From Methylococcus mesophilus (GTDB lineage: Bacteria > Pseudomonadota > Gammaproteobacteria > Methylococcales > Methylococcaceae), in the NCBI RefSeq assembly GCF_026247885.1, contig NZ_CP110921.1, positions 3,851,501 through 3,915,500 of the forward strand: 64,000 nucleotides of DNA. Reading direction: 5' to 3'. Below are positions 1 through 9,621 of the stretch, piece after piece (position 1 is the first letter of the stretch; each line of letters begins with the position of its first letter). Under the pieces are notes generated by a model. The model was not told where the DNA came from. It did no database searches and saw nothing but the letters and a program-made list of their open reading frames with translations. The position numbers were made by a program, and so were the translations under genes.

Positions 1-2
1 GC

Positions 3-134
3 AGTTTTCTGGGCAGCGTCGCCGTGGTCGATGCCGGAGAAACTTTTGTTTTCAAGGCGGAAGGCGATCCTTGCAACCAGCGGGGCAAGGGGGCCGCCAC
101 GCCAACCCCTTCTCCCCCGAATGGTGGGCACTGA
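3..134 (+). CDS. C-terminal end of an unidentified protein, cut by the window edge
   Basis: An open frame enters from the left edge and stops with TGA at 132-134, giving 43 residues that end in a Pro/Thr-rich tail. It lies 26 bases before the start of the next gene on the same strand, so it may be the preceding gene of the same operon. Too little is visible to assign a family. In related clusters the neighbour is often a retropepsin-like (RimB-type) protease, but this tail shows no motif that supports that. The reading frame itself is uncertain, because a second frame is also open across the edge. Confidence 0.3.
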   Translation, partial: SFLGSVAVVDAGETFVFKAEGDPCNQRGKGAATPTPSPPNGGH

Positions 135-160
135 GGGCAGATGACGGAGTTCCGTCCGGC

Positions 161-1693
161 ATGAGCAAACTCCACGTTCGCTTCCTTGCTGCCGTGTTGA
201 TCGCGGTGGGGTTGGCGTTGTGCTACTACAAGGTCGAAATTCTTGGGCTGCCGCTGCTGCCGACCGAACAGGCCGAGGTCTGGACGGTCGAGGCGCGCAT
301 CGAGTTCAAGGCCAGGCGGGATACCGCCATCAAGGTGCAGTTCGCCATTCCGCGGGCGCCGCAAGGCTATACCGTCCTCGACGAAAATTTCGTCGCCAGC
401 GACTATGGTTTGACTACCGACGACAATGGCCTGCGTCGTCAGGCGCGCTGGGCCATCCGCGAAACGCACGGGTGGCAGGTGCTTTATTACCGCATCCACC
501 TTGCCAAGGATCCAACTGCCGAGGCTGCGCCCCAGCCGGCGGGTGTGACCGTGCCGGTCGATCCGCAGAACCTGCCCGAACCCCTGCAGGCAGCCGCACG
601 CGGTCTTCTCAACGAGGTGCGGAGCAAGTCCGCGGACGACGTGACGTTCGCCCAATCCCTTCTGCAGCGCCTCAACGCTGCCGATCCCGACAGCAACGTA
701 AGCCTGTTGCGCCAGGACATATCCGGCCCGGACGATTGGGCTCGCCGGGTCGTGGCCATCCTGCGGGAGGCCGACGTTTCAGCTCGCCCGCTCTACCTGG
801 CGACCTTGAAGGACAATGCCAGCCGAGGTTCTCTGACACCCTGGGTCGAAGTGTTCGACGGCGAATCTTGGATCGACCTGAATCCCGCGACCGGTGAGAC
901 GGGCCTGCCCGGGGATGCCATCGTGTGGACGGTCGGCAGCGAGCCGTTGCTCGACATCACGGGGGGAAAGAACGGCCGGGTCGAATATTCGGTGCGCCGG
1001 CACTCGCAGGAAATGACTCAGATCGCCGAGCAGCGTGCGCGGAAGATGGGATCGCGGGTGATGGAGTTTTCCCTGTTCAGCCTGCCGGTCAAGACACAGA
1101 ACGTCTATCGGGTGCTGTTGCTGGTTCCGATCGGGGCGTTCCTCATCGTATTTCTGCGCAACGTCGTGGGATTGCAGACTTTCGGAACCTTCATGCCGAT
1201 CCTGATCGCGGCGGCCTTCCGGGAAACCCAGTTGCTATGGGGAGTCGCGATGTTCTGCCTCCTGGTCGCCCTGGGGCTGCTGCTGCGGTTCTATCTGGAG
1301 TCGTTGAAGCTTCTGCTGGTTCCACGGCTTGCGGCGGTCCTCATCATTGTGATCCTGCTCATGGCGACGGTGAGCGTAATGACTTACAAACTCGGTCTGG
1401 ATCGCGGAGTGTCCGTCGCTTTGTTCCCGATGGTGATCATGGCGATGACTATCGAGCGGATGTCCATGGTCTGGGAGGAGTTCGGGCCGGCGGAGGCCCT
1501 GAAACAAGGGTTCGGCAGCCTGGCCGTTGCCATCCTCGGATACCTGAGCATGAGCAGCGACTATCTCGGACACCTCGTGTTCGTGTTTCCGGAACTCCTG
1601 CTGGTCGTCCTGGCATTCACGCTGCTCCTCGGCCGTTACACGGGGTACCGTCTGCTGGAACTGTGGCGTTTTCGCGGAGCGCTCAAGGGATGA
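161..1693 (+). CDS. inactive transglutaminase fused to a 7TM domain (UUP1 family)
   Basis: A 510-residue inner-membrane protein. Residues about 8-27 form one N-terminal membrane anchor, followed by a roughly 280-residue periplasmic region resembling the inactive transglutaminase-like domain (for example WVEVFDGESWIDLNPATG). From about residue 315 to the end there are seven or so hydrophobic helices, beginning VYRVLLLVPIGAFLIVFLRN. The ATG at 161 is preferred to an upstream TTG at 71 because the anchor begins directly after it. The stop overlaps the ATG of the next gene (ATGA at 1690), so the two are translationally coupled. In the literature this family is linked to RimK-like ATP-grasp ligases and proposed to act in peptide or cell-surface modification; no substrate is known. 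Confidence 0.8.
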   Translation: MSKLHVRFLAAVLIAVGLALCYYKVEILGLPLLPTEQAEVWTVEARIEFKARRDTAIKVQFAIPRAPQGYTVLDENFVASDYGLTTDDNGLRRQARWAIRETHGWQVLYYRIHLAKDPTAEAAPQPAGVTVPVDPQNLPEPLQAAARGLLNEVRSKSADDVTFAQSLLQRLNAADPDSNVSLLRQDISGPDDWARRVVAILREADVSARPLYLATLKDNASRGSLTPWVEVFDGESWIDLNPATGETGLPGDAIVWTVGSEPLLDITGGKNGRVEYSVRRHSQEMTQIAEQRARKMGSRVMEFSLFSLPVKTQNVYRVLLLVPIGAFLIVFLRNVVGLQTFGTFMPILIAAAFRETQLLWGVAMFCLLVALGLLLRFYLESLKLLLVPRLAAVLIIVILLMATVSVMTYKLGLDRGVSVALFPMVIMAMTIERMSMVWEEFGPAEALKQGFGSLAVAILGYLSMSSDYLGHLVFVFPELLLVVLAFTLLLGRYTGYRLLELWRFRGALKG

Positions 1694-2658
1694 CGTCCGG
1701 TGGTTGGAAAGGCCGCATTTTCCCCTGGCGGCGCCTGCGCAAGCTCGGCATCCTGGGGATGAACGAGCGGAACGCCGACTTCGTGCTGCCTTACAATCCT
1801 CGTTCGCTCTACCAGCTCGTCGACGACAAGCGCAGGACCAAGGCGCTCGCGATTGAGTTCGGCATTCCGGTGCCGCGGCTTTATGCTGTGGTGGAAATCG
1901 AACACCAGATCGAAACTCTCCCCCAATTGCTCGCACCCTACGGCGAATTCGTCGTCAAGCCGGCGCACGGCAGTGGGGGGGAGGGCATCCTGGTGGTGGA
2001 GTCGCGCAGCGACGGCCGCTATCGCAGGACCAGCGGCCTGATCATGACCGAGGAGGACCTGGGGCACCACATTTCGAACATTCTCAGCGGCATGTATAGC
2101 CTGGGAGGAATTCCGGACTGCGCGCTCGTCGAATACCGGGTCAACTTCGATCCGCTCTTTGCCGAAGTGAGCTATCTAGGCGTTCCCGACATCAGGATCG
2201 TCGTGTTTCGCGGCGTTCCGGTGATGGCGATGATCCGCGCGCCCACCCGCCTTTCCGACGGAAAAGCCAATCTGCATCAAGGCGCCGTCGGAGTGGGCGT
2301 CGATATGATCACGGGCCGGACTTACAATGGCGTCTGGCGCGAATGCCGGGTCGAGGAGCATCCGGATACGGGTGGCGAGCTTGCCGGCATTTGCGTGCCC
2401 CACTGGGACGACATACTGACGATGGCGGCCCGTTGCACCGATATGGTCGGGATGGGGTATATCGGGGTGGACATCGTGCTGGATCGCGACCTTGGGCCTC
2501 TGATGCTGGAACTGAATGCGCGGCCCGGCCTCAGCATTCAGCTTGCGACCCGGACGGGGCTCTTACCGCGTCTGCGCTATCTGGAAGGGATGCGTCATAT
2601 TCCGCGCGACGTGCCCGAGCGCGTGGCGTTGGCGAAAGCCGTGGCGAACTGCTGCTAG
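1690..2658 (+). CDS. RimK-like / sugar-transfer-associated ATP-grasp ligase
   Basis: A 322-residue ATP-grasp enzyme, often annotated as alpha-L-glutamate ligase-like. The nucleotide-binding lysine and glycine-rich loop are seen as FVVKPAHGSGGEGI (K90 and following). The metal-binding signature LELNARPG is at about 273-280. There is no signal peptide, so it acts in the cytoplasm. The ATG overlaps the stop of the 7TM gene by four bases, which argues for a joint function. Enzymes of this type form an amide bond between an acyl-phosphate intermediate and an amine; which amino acid is added, and to what, cannot be read from the sequence. Confidence 0.82.
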   Translation: MTSGGWKGRIFPWRRLRKLGILGMNERNADFVLPYNPRSLYQLVDDKRRTKALAIEFGIPVPRLYAVVEIEHQIETLPQLLAPYGEFVVKPAHGSGGEGILVVESRSDGRYRRTSGLIMTEEDLGHHISNILSGMYSLGGIPDCALVEYRVNFDPLFAEVSYLGVPDIRIVVFRGVPVMAMIRAPTRLSDGKANLHQGAVGVGVDMITGRTYNGVWRECRVEEHPDTGGELAGICVPHWDDILTMAARCTDMVGMGYIGVDIVLDRDLGPLMLELNARPGLSIQLATRTGLLPRLRYLEGMRHIPRDVPERVALAKAVANCC

Positions 2659-2979
2659 ATCGGGAACGTCAGGGGCGTGGGGCAGGTCGAGGTTTCGGTG
2701 AAATACCCTTGTAATATGGTTCGGTTAAAAAGGTTGCCTGCTGAGTTTCTGCTTTTTTTCCGGGTATGGCATATCTTCTTGCGCCGGTATTTCCCCCGAA
2801 TTCGGCGGGTAGCGGAGTGGCGGCAGCGTCCTTTCCGCAGGGTAGGGATGGTGTCTGCCCCGGCTGGAGTTTTAATGCAAGCATGCCTGGATGTTCCGGT
2901 CCACGCTCCTATGACGTCCAATGCTCCGCTGCGTCCTTAAATTGCCAGCCGGTCCGATTTTTGTGGCCAGAAATTACCG
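2659..2979. other. intergenic region before pstC
   Basis: About 320 bases with short unconvincing frames only. It is expected to hold the promoter of the pst genes. I looked for two CTGTCAT-like direct repeats (Pho box) on the coding strand and found none, and there is no clear terminator for the upstream pair. Confidence 0.5.
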
Positions 2980-4359
2980 ATGACCAAATCAACGCTGTTT
3001 TTCGTCCTTGTGCTGTTGTGCCTCGTCGCCTATCGCTTCGGCCGCCATCGTTCCTTGCTGGCCGCCTCGGGCAGAATCGCCAACCTTCACTCCCTTCCAG
3101 GTTATTACGGGTTTTTCGTTGCCCTTTGGTGCGGTGTGCCAGCCCTGATGCTGCTGGTTTGCTGGCTGGCGTTCGAGGGATCCGTCATCAACCACTTCGT
3201 CATTTCGAGCCTGCCGGACGAACTCCGTAACCAGTCTCCCGAGCAACTGGGACTCATCATCAACGACATCCGGAACGTGGTAGGCGGAAAAGAGACGTCC
3301 GCCACCAATCCGGCTATACAGGCGGCCGCCGGGGAGTACATCCGTCTGCGTTCGTTGAGTGACGCGCTGCTGGCTGCGGTCGTGCTTTCCGTTGCCGTGA
3401 TCGGCGGGCTGGTTGCAGGCCAGCGCATCCGGCCGATGCTGCGAGCGCGGAATAAGGTGGAAGGGGCGTTGATGCTCTTTCTGATTGCCTGCTCCCTGGT
3501 GGCGATCTTTACCACCGTCGGCATCGTGCTTTCGGTTTTATTCGAGTCGATACGGTTTTTCCAGATGGTTCCGATCACCGAGTTTTTGTTCGGCACCGAC
3601 TGGAGTCCCCAGATGGCGATCCGCTCGGATCAGGTCGGCTCTTCCGGCGCATTCGGAGCGGTGCCTTTGTTCACCGGCACCTTGCTGATTTCGGCGATTG
3701 CCATGGTGGTCGCCGTTCCAATCGGCTTGTTGTCGGCCATCTATCTGGCGGAATACGCCACCCCTCGGGTTCGTGCGATCGGAAAGCCTTTGCTCGAAAT
3801 CCTGGCAGGCGTGCCTACCGTGGTCTATGGCTTTTTCGCCGCTCTGACGGTGGCTCCCTTCGTCCGGGATGCGGCACAGGCCCTGGGGCTGCAAGCCTCC
3901 TCCGAAAGTGCGCTGGCAGCGGGTCTGGTCATGGGGGTCATGATCATTCCATTCGTATCCTCGCTCTCGGACGATTTCATCAATGCGGTGCCCCAGTCGC
4001 TCCGAGACGGCGCCTATGCGCTCGGCGCCACGCGGTCGGAAACGATCCGCAACGTCGTCATTCCGGCCGCGCTGCCCGGTATCGTCGGCGGGATCCTGCT
4101 CGCGGTGTCCAGGGCGATCGGCGAAACCATGATCGTCGTCATGGCGGCAGGGCTCGCGGCGAATCTGACAGGAAACCCCCTGCAGGCGGTTACCACCGTC
4201 ACCACCCAGATCGTCACCTTGCTGGTGGGCGACCAGGAATTCGACAGCCCGAAGACGCTGGCGGCTTTCGCCCTCGGCTTGGTGCTGTTCCTGGCGACGC
4301 TCGCCCTCAACATCATTGCCATGCACATCGTCCGGAAGTATCGGGAACAATATGAATAG
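2980..4359 (+). CDS. pstC: phosphate ABC transporter permease PstC
   Basis: One of the two membrane subunits of the high-affinity phosphate importer. The protein has 459 residues, longer than E. coli PstC, because of an N-terminal extension with extra hydrophobic segments (about 4-20 and 42-65). The permease domain fills the C-terminal half and carries the EAA-type loop that contacts the ATPase, with DGAYALGATRSETIRNVVIP followed by GGILLAVSRAIGET. The 3' end overlaps pstA by 8 bases, and pstB and phoU follow. No periplasmic phosphate-binding protein gene (pstS) is present in the window. Confidence 0.93.
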   Translation: MTKSTLFFVLVLLCLVAYRFGRHRSLLAASGRIANLHSLPGYYGFFVALWCGVPALMLLVCWLAFEGSVINHFVISSLPDELRNQSPEQLGLIINDIRNVVGGKETSATNPAIQAAAGEYIRLRSLSDALLAAVVLSVAVIGGLVAGQRIRPMLRARNKVEGALMLFLIACSLVAIFTTVGIVLSVLFESIRFFQMVPITEFLFGTDWSPQMAIRSDQVGSSGAFGAVPLFTGTLLISAIAMVVAVPIGLLSAIYLAEYATPRVRAIGKPLLEILAGVPTVVYGFFAALTVAPFVRDAAQALGLQASSESALAAGLVMGVMIIPFVSSLSDDFINAVPQSLRDGAYALGATRSETIRNVVIPAALPGIVGGILLAVSRAIGETMIVVMAAGLAANLTGNPLQAVTTVTTQIVTLLVGDQEFDSPKTLAAFALGLVLFLATLALNIIAMHIVRKYREQYE

Positions 4360-5656
4360 CGAAGCCACGCAAGTTCTCTCGCGGCGCACTGCTGACATCG
4401 TCAACGCCTCGCTCGGGCGGCGACATGCCGCCGAAAGGCGTTTTCGCCTCTACGGCCTCATTTCCATCGGTGCGGGCATTCTGATGCTGGTCATCCTGCT
4501 GGTCAGCATTTTTGGCAAGGGCTACCGGGCGTTTTCGCAGACCTACGTCGGCCTTGATGTCAGCTTCGATCCGGCCGTGGTCGATCCCGACGGCCGCCGC
4601 TCGCAGGATGCTCTCGCCGCAGCGGACTATGGCGTGCTGTTGAAGCGCAGCCTGGGCGAGCTGTTTCCCGAAGTCACCGAGCGCCAGGACAAGCGCGCCT
4701 TGCATCGTTTGATCAGTGCAGGCGCTTCGTATGCGGTTCGCGACGAGTTGCTCGCCCACCCCGAACTCGTGGGCGGCTCGGCCCGGATCTGGGTGGCAGC
4801 GGGAGCGGACGTGGACATGCTGGAAAAGGGCTATGTCGACCGCAGCGCCGGCGAGGCAGAGCGGCGCATGAAGGATCGCGAGCTGGTATGGGTCGACAAG
4901 CTGAAGTCGGACGGGCGCCTGGAACGGCGATTCAACGTGAAATTCTTCACCGCCGGCGATTCGCGCGAACCGGAGCAGGCTGGGATATGGGGCGCGTTGA
5001 TGGGTTCCGTCTACACCGTCCTGGTGACTCTGGTGCTGTCCCTCCCCATCGGCGTCGCAGCCGCCATCTACCTCGAAGAGTTCGCCCCGCGCAATCACTG
5101 GGTCGATTTCATCGAGGTCAACATCAACAATCTCGCGGCAGTGCCGTCGATCGTTTTCGGCCTGCTCGGCCTTGCCGTGTTCATCAATTTTTTCGGCGTG
5201 CCGCGCTCCTCGCCGTTGGTCGGCGGGCTGGTGCTCACGCTCATGACCCTGCCCGTCATCATTATCGCGGCCCGGTCGGCTCTGAAGGCGGTGCCACCCT
5301 CGATACGTGAGGCGGCCATGGGGGTGGGGGCCTCGCCGATGCAGACGGTGTTCCACCACGTCGTGCCCCTGGCCATGCCTGGAATGCTGACCGGCGCCAT
5401 CATCGGGATGTCGCGCGCCCTCGGCGAGAGCGCGCCATTGTTGATGATCGGCATGGTCGCCTTCATCGTCGACATTCCCCACGGCATTTCCGATCCGGCG
5501 ACCGTCCTGCCTGTCCAGATCTATCTTTGGGCGGACAGTCCGGAACGGGGGTTCGTCGAGCGCACCTCCGCGGCCATCCTCGTCCTGCTCGCGTTCCTGA
5601 TCCTGATGAACGGCACCGCGGTGTACCTGCGCCGGCGCTTCGAGCGGCGCTGGTGA
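4352..5656 (+). CDS. pstA: phosphate ABC transporter permease PstA
   Basis: The second membrane subunit of the phosphate importer, 434 residues. The ATG at 4352, inside the end of pstC, is chosen because MNSEATQ begins a hydrophilic N-terminus before the first membrane helix (about 36-54). A long extracytoplasmic segment (about 55-210) of the DUF3333 type precedes the permease core. The EAA loop is visible as REAAMGVGASPMQTVFHHVV followed by MSRALGESAPLL. It forms the channel with PstC, driven by PstB. Confidence 0.92.
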   Translation: MNSEATQVLSRRTADIVNASLGRRHAAERRFRLYGLISIGAGILMLVILLVSIFGKGYRAFSQTYVGLDVSFDPAVVDPDGRRSQDALAAADYGVLLKRSLGELFPEVTERQDKRALHRLISAGASYAVRDELLAHPELVGGSARIWVAAGADVDMLEKGYVDRSAGEAERRMKDRELVWVDKLKSDGRLERRFNVKFFTAGDSREPEQAGIWGALMGSVYTVLVTLVLSLPIGVAAAIYLEEFAPRNHWVDFIEVNINNLAAVPSIVFGLLGLAVFINFFGVPRSSPLVGGLVLTLMTLPVIIIAARSALKAVPPSIREAAMGVGASPMQTVFHHVVPLAMPGMLTGAIIGMSRALGESAPLLMIGMVAFIVDIPHGISDPATVLPVQIYLWADSPERGFVERTSAAILVLLAFLILMNGTAVYLRRRFERRW

Positions 5657-5705
5657 TTCGTTCTCGGGACCTGCGGGTTAAACTACGAAAAGCTTGAGGG
5701 CGCGC

Positions 5706-6593
5706 ATGAATACAGTCGCAGAGAGTCAAACGGTTCAAAGCAGAGAGAATGTAAAAATGAAAAGCCCGGAAAAGGAGGCTTTGATCGCCGCCCATCAGAG
5801 GGAGTTCACCAGGACGATCGGCGAGATCAGTTCGCCGAATCCGCGGATCATGTGCCGGGATGTCAATGTCTATTACGGCGAAAAGCATGCGATCCAGAAC
5901 GTCAGCCTGGACGTCGGCCACAACGAGGTTATAGCCCTGATCGGTCCTTCCGGCTGCGGAAAATCGACGTTTCTGCGCTGTCTCAACCGCATGAACGACA
6001 CCATCGTGGGCTGCCGCGTGACCGGATCGATCCATCTCGATGGCCAGGACATTTACGATGGCGGGCTGGACGTGGTGCCGCTTCGGGCACAGGTCGGCAT
6101 GGTATTCCAGAAGCCCAACCCGTTTCCGAAGAGCATTTACGAAAACGTCGCCTATGGCCCGAAAATCCATGGCCTGGCAAACACCAAGGCCGAACTGGAG
6201 GAAATAGTCGAGTCGTCGCTCCGGCGTGCCGGCTTGTGGGACGAGGTTAAGGACGATCTGGCGAAACCGGGTACCAGTTTGTCGGGCGGACAGCAGCAGC
6301 GCCTGTGCATCGCCCGGACGATTGCGGTCAGTCCGGAGGTGATCCTGATGGATGAGCCCTGTTCGGCGCTCGATCCCATCGCCACGGCCAAGATCGAACA
6401 GCTCATCGACGATTTGCGCGAACTCTACACCATCGCCATCGTGACGCATTCCATGCAGCAGGCAGCCCGCGTCTCACAGCGTACGGCCTACTTCCATCTC
6501 GGCCGTCTGATAGAGGTTGGGGACACGGCGCAGGTTTTCACCAATCCGCGCCATCCCCTCACGGAAGACTACATCACCGGCCGATTCGGCTAA
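5706..6593 (+). CDS. pstB: phosphate ABC transporter ATP-binding protein PstB
   Basis: The ATPase subunit of the phosphate importer, 295 residues. Walker A is GPSGCGKST (80-88), the ABC signature is LSGGQQQR, and Walker B is VILMDEP, followed by the D-loop SALD. The ATG at 5706 is chosen over a TTG at 5694 because GAGGGCG lies at ribosome-binding distance from it. The first 40 or so residues are a hydrophilic extension not usual in E. coli PstB. It follows pstA after about 50 bases and precedes phoU by 18. Confidence 0.95.
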   Translation: MNTVAESQTVQSRENVKMKSPEKEALIAAHQREFTRTIGEISSPNPRIMCRDVNVYYGEKHAIQNVSLDVGHNEVIALIGPSGCGKSTFLRCLNRMNDTIVGCRVTGSIHLDGQDIYDGGLDVVPLRAQVGMVFQKPNPFPKSIYENVAYGPKIHGLANTKAELEEIVESSLRRAGLWDEVKDDLAKPGTSLSGGQQQRLCIARTIAVSPEVILMDEPCSALDPIATAKIEQLIDDLRELYTIAIVTHSMQQAARVSQRTAYFHLGRLIEVGDTAQVFTNPRHPLTEDYITGRFG

Positions 6594-6611
6594 TCGGGGA
6601 GATCGCTAGCG

Positions 6612-7304
6612 ATGAATCAGATTACGGAAGGACACAGCATCCGCCGCTACGACGGCGAACTGCGGGAACTGCACTACAAGATCCTGGAAATGGGTACCCT
6701 GGTGTTGACCCAGTTCAGGGAGGCGGTACGGTCTTTGAGGACGGGAGACGTCGGCTTGGCTGGAAGAGTCATCGAAGGGGACGATCGGGTCGACGATCTC
6801 GAAGTCGAAGCCGACACGGAGGTCGTTACGCTGTTCGCCCGCCGTTGCCCAAAGGGCAGCGATCTTCGTCTGGTGATGGCTCTGTCGAAAGCCATTACCG
6901 ACCTCGAGCGCGTGGGTGATGAAGCGGTGAAGATCGCCTCGTGCGTGGAAAGGCTGTATGCCGAACCGGACGAATATCCCTCCGAGGTGTCGCGCAACCA
7001 AGTCCTCGTGCTTGCCGACATCGTCGTCCGGCGGCTCGAGAACGCATTGCGCATCGTCGATTCCTGGGAGGCCGAGGAGGCGCAGCAGTTCATTGCAAGC
7101 CAACGCGAAGTCGCCGACCGGTTTCACCAATCGCTCGGCGGTTTGATGGACGACGGCGGTTCCGAGGCCGGTGGTGCCAACCGTGCGGTGAATCTGGTAC
7201 TGGTCCTCAAAGCGCTGGAGCGCGTCGCCTGCCATGCGGAGAACCTGGCGGAGTATGTGATCTACCAGGCCATGGGCCTGGTGATCCGGCACCATGCGGT
7301 CTGA
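6612..7304 (+). CDS. phoU: phosphate signalling protein PhoU
   Basis: A 230-residue all-helical cytoplasmic protein with two PhoU repeats, containing acidic ExxxD-type motifs such as GDDRVDDLEVEAD and SKAITDLERVGDEAVK. PhoU couples the Pst transporter to the PhoR sensor kinase and limits phosphate uptake. It is the last gene of pstCAB-phoU, with a GGGGAG ribosome-binding site before the ATG. The sensor and regulator genes phoR and phoB are not in the window. No U-run terminator is seen after the stop. Confidence 0.93.
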   Translation: MNQITEGHSIRRYDGELRELHYKILEMGTLVLTQFREAVRSLRTGDVGLAGRVIEGDDRVDDLEVEADTEVVTLFARRCPKGSDLRLVMALSKAITDLERVGDEAVKIASCVERLYAEPDEYPSEVSRNQVLVLADIVVRRLENALRIVDSWEAEEAQQFIASQREVADRFHQSLGGLMDDGGSEAGGANRAVNLVLVLKALERVACHAENLAEYVIYQAMGLVIRHHAV

Positions 7305-7487
7305 ACGTTTCCCTCGAGCAGAACGTCCCGGCGCGAATGGATGCCCGCCGGATCCGTTCGCGCCGGCCGATGTGACTATCCCCGAACGCCGTGCCAAGCT
7401 AAAATAGCCAGCTTTCCCGGCGTCTGCGCTAAACGATGAGGCCCGGCCGCAGGGTCTTCGAATTGTCGATCAGAGAGATTTGCGGCC

Positions 7488-8579
7488 ATGCCCAGCGCGT
7501 TCAATACCGACGATCTTCGCATCTGCGAGATCAAGGAAGTCATTCCGCCCGTCCAGGTTCATCAAGAATTCCCGATCACGGATCGGGCCGCGCTTACGAC
7601 GCTGACCGCCCGCCGCGGTATTCACGGCATCCTCTCCAACGACGATGATCGCCTGCTGGTGGTGATTGGGCCCTGCTCGATCCACGATCCCAAGGCGGCG
7701 CTCGAATATGGCGAGCGGCTGCTGCCCTTCCGGCAGCAACTGGCAAAGAATCTGGAAATCGTAATGCGGGTCTATTTCGAGAAGCCGCGGACGACCGTCG
7801 GCTGGAAGGGCCTGATCAACGATCCTGATCTGAACGAGAGCTTCAACATCAACAAGGGCCTGCGTCTTGCGCGCAAGCTGCTGCTCGACCTGAACGAAAT
7901 GGGCGTGCCGGCAGCCACCGAGTATCTTGACGTCATTACGCCGCAGTACGTTTCCGACCTGATCGCCTGGGGTGCCATCGGCGCCCGTACCACGGAGAGC
8001 CAGTCGCACCGCGAGCTGGCCTCGGGGCTGTCGTGCCCGGTCGGATTCAAGAATGCTACCGACGGTACGATCAAGGTCGCCGTCGACGCCATAGGCGCGG
8101 CGCGGCGGCCGCATCATTTCCTGTCGCTGACCAAGGCCGGCCATTCGGCGATCTTCTCCACGACCGGCAACGCCGATTGCCACATCATCCTCCGCGGCGG
8201 TTCCAGGCCGAATTACGACGCGGCCAGCGTCGAAGCCGCGGCCAGGGCGCTGGAAGGCGCCGATCTGCCGCCTAATATCATGGTGGATTGCAGCCATGCC
8301 AACAGCATGAAGGATTACCTGAAGCAGCTCCGGGTGGCCGAGGACGTGGCCGAACAGGTCGGCGGCGGCGACCGCCGGATCATCGGCCTGATGGTCGAGA
8401 GCCACCTCAAGCCGGGAAACCAGAAGCTGCACGCAGGGACGGTGCCCGAATACGGCGTCAGCATCACGGATGCCTGCATCGGCTGGGACGACAGTGTGGC
8501 CGTGCTCGAGCGCCTCGCCGAAGCGGTCGAGTGCCGGCGCGGCCAGCCGGCCGGCTTTCGGAATGTTCGGGGAGCTTGA
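7488..8579 (+). CDS. 3-deoxy-7-phosphoheptulonate synthase (class I DAHP synthase)
   Basis: It catalyses the first step of the shikimate pathway, condensing phosphoenolpyruvate with erythrose 4-phosphate. At 363 residues it has the size of the E. coli AroF/G/H enzymes. Visible family motifs are [55 protein letters not shown] and the metal-site segment [13 protein letters not shown]. Which of the Phe-, Tyr- or Trp-sensitive types it belongs to cannot be settled by eye. The stop is 4 bases before the thiSG start, indicating co-transcription with thiamine thiazole synthesis. Confidence 0.93.
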   Translation: MPSAFNTDDLRICEIKEVIPPVQVHQEFPITDRAALTTLTARRGIHGILSNDDDRLLVVIGPCSIHDPKAALEYGERLLPFRQQLAKNLEIVMRVYFEKPRTTVGWKGLINDPDLNESFNINKGLRLARKLLLDLNEMGVPAATEYLDVITPQYVSDLIAWGAIGARTTESQSHRELASGLSCPVGFKNATDGTIKVAVDAIGAARRPHHFLSLTKAGHSAIFSTTGNADCHIILRGGSRPNYDAASVEAAARALEGADLPPNIMVDCSHANSMKDYLKQLRVAEDVAEQVGGGDRRIIGLMVESHLKPGNQKLHAGTVPEYGVSITDACIGWDDSVAVLERLAEAVECRRGQPAGFRNVRGA

Positions 8580-8583
8580 GGGT

Positions 8584-9564
8584 ATGCGTATTTTCGTCAA
8601 CGGCGAAGAGCGTAGGGTACCGGCAGGCTCGACCCTCGAAGATCTGATCGCCGGTATGGACCTCGCGGGCAAGCGTGTGGCGGTCGAACTGAACCTCGAA
8701 ATCGTTCCACACGGCAGCTACGGTTCCCGGGTGCTGGCTCCGGAAGACCGGGTCGAAATCGTCCATGCCATAGGTGGCGGGCAGGCCGATCCGCTGGTGA
8801 TCGCCGGGAAGGCATACAGGTCTCGTCTGCTGGTCGGTACCGGCAAGTACAGGGACTTGGCGGAGACGGGGGCCGCGGTCGAAACGTCCGGTGCAGAAAT
8901 CGTCACGGTGGCGATCCGCCGCACCAACATCGGCCAGGACCCGGGCCAGCCCAATCTGCTGGACGTGATCCCGCCCCACCGCTACACCCTGCTACCCAAC
9001 ACCGCTGGCTGCTATACGGTCGATGACGCCGTGCGTACCTGCCGGCTGGCGCGCGAGCTGCTCGGCGGCCATCGGCTGGTCAAGCTCGAGGTGCTGGGCG
9101 ACCCGACGACCCTGTTCCCGGACGTGACCGCGACGCTGGAGGCGGCGGAGATCCTGGTGCGCGATGGATTCGATGTCATGGTGTACACCAACGACGATCC
9201 GATCATCGCCAAGCGTCTGGAAGAGATCGGCTGCGTCGCGGTGATGCCCTTGGCCGCCCCCATCGGATCGGGGCTCGGGATACGCAATCCTTACAACATC
9301 CTGACCATCGTGGAAAATGCGAACGTTCCGGTGCTGGTCGACGCGGGCGTGGGTACGGCCTCCGACGCCGCGGTGGCGATGGAACTCGGCTGCGACGGTG
9401 TGCTCATGAACACGGCCATTGCCGAAGCGAAGAATCCGGTGCTGATGGCATCGGCGATGAAGAAGGCGATCGAGGCGGGGCGCGAGGCCTTCCTCGCGGG
9501 CAGGATGCCGCGGCGCCGGTTCGCTTCGGCCTCGTCGCCGCTGGCGGGGTTGTTCTTCGATTGA
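8584..9564 (+). CDS. thiSG: fused sulfur carrier ThiS / thiazole synthase ThiG
   Basis: A 326-residue fusion of two thiamine-biosynthesis proteins. Residues 1-66 are a complete ThiS with its usual terminal glycines at 64-66 (VHAIGGGQ). From about residue 69 a complete ThiG follows, with [11 protein letters not shown], the Schiff-base lysine in LVKLEVLGD (K167) and [12 protein letters not shown]. ThiG forms the thiazole phosphate from deoxyxylulose phosphate, dehydroglycine and the sulfur of ThiS thiocarboxylate. The ATG at 8584 is chosen because MRIFVNGE is the normal ThiS N-terminus; it lies 4 bases after the DAHP synthase stop. In this fusion the Gly-Gly end is not a free carboxyl terminus. 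Confidence 0.93.
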   Translation: MRIFVNGEERRVPAGSTLEDLIAGMDLAGKRVAVELNLEIVPHGSYGSRVLAPEDRVEIVHAIGGGQADPLVIAGKAYRSRLLVGTGKYRDLAETGAAVETSGAEIVTVAIRRTNIGQDPGQPNLLDVIPPHRYTLLPNTAGCYTVDDAVRTCRLARELLGGHRLVKLEVLGDPTTLFPDVTATLEAAEILVRDGFDVMVYTNDDPIIAKRLEEIGCVAVMPLAAPIGSGLGIRNPYNILTIVENANVPVLVDAGVGTASDAAVAMELGCDGVLMNTAIAEAKNPVLMASAMKKAIEAGREAFLAGRMPRRRFASASSPLAGLFFD

Positions 9565-9621
9565 CCTGGCGTGCGGGCCGGCATGGCGCCCGGCCCGCGT
9601 GGATGGCGCAGTGCCCTGGTT

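Noticed and set aside
71-160. TTG-initiated N-terminal extension of the 7TM gene
   Set aside because: The added 30 residues are not membrane-like, and the ATG at 161 precedes the anchor helix directly.
7305-7487. TPP riboswitch upstream of the DAHP synthase-thiSG operon
   Set aside because: I looked for the conserved CTGAGA and ACCTGATCTGG-type segments and did not find them.
9573-9598. Hairpin after thiSG as a terminator
   Set aside because: GCGGGCCGG and CCGGCCCGC pair well but no T-run follows on either strand.
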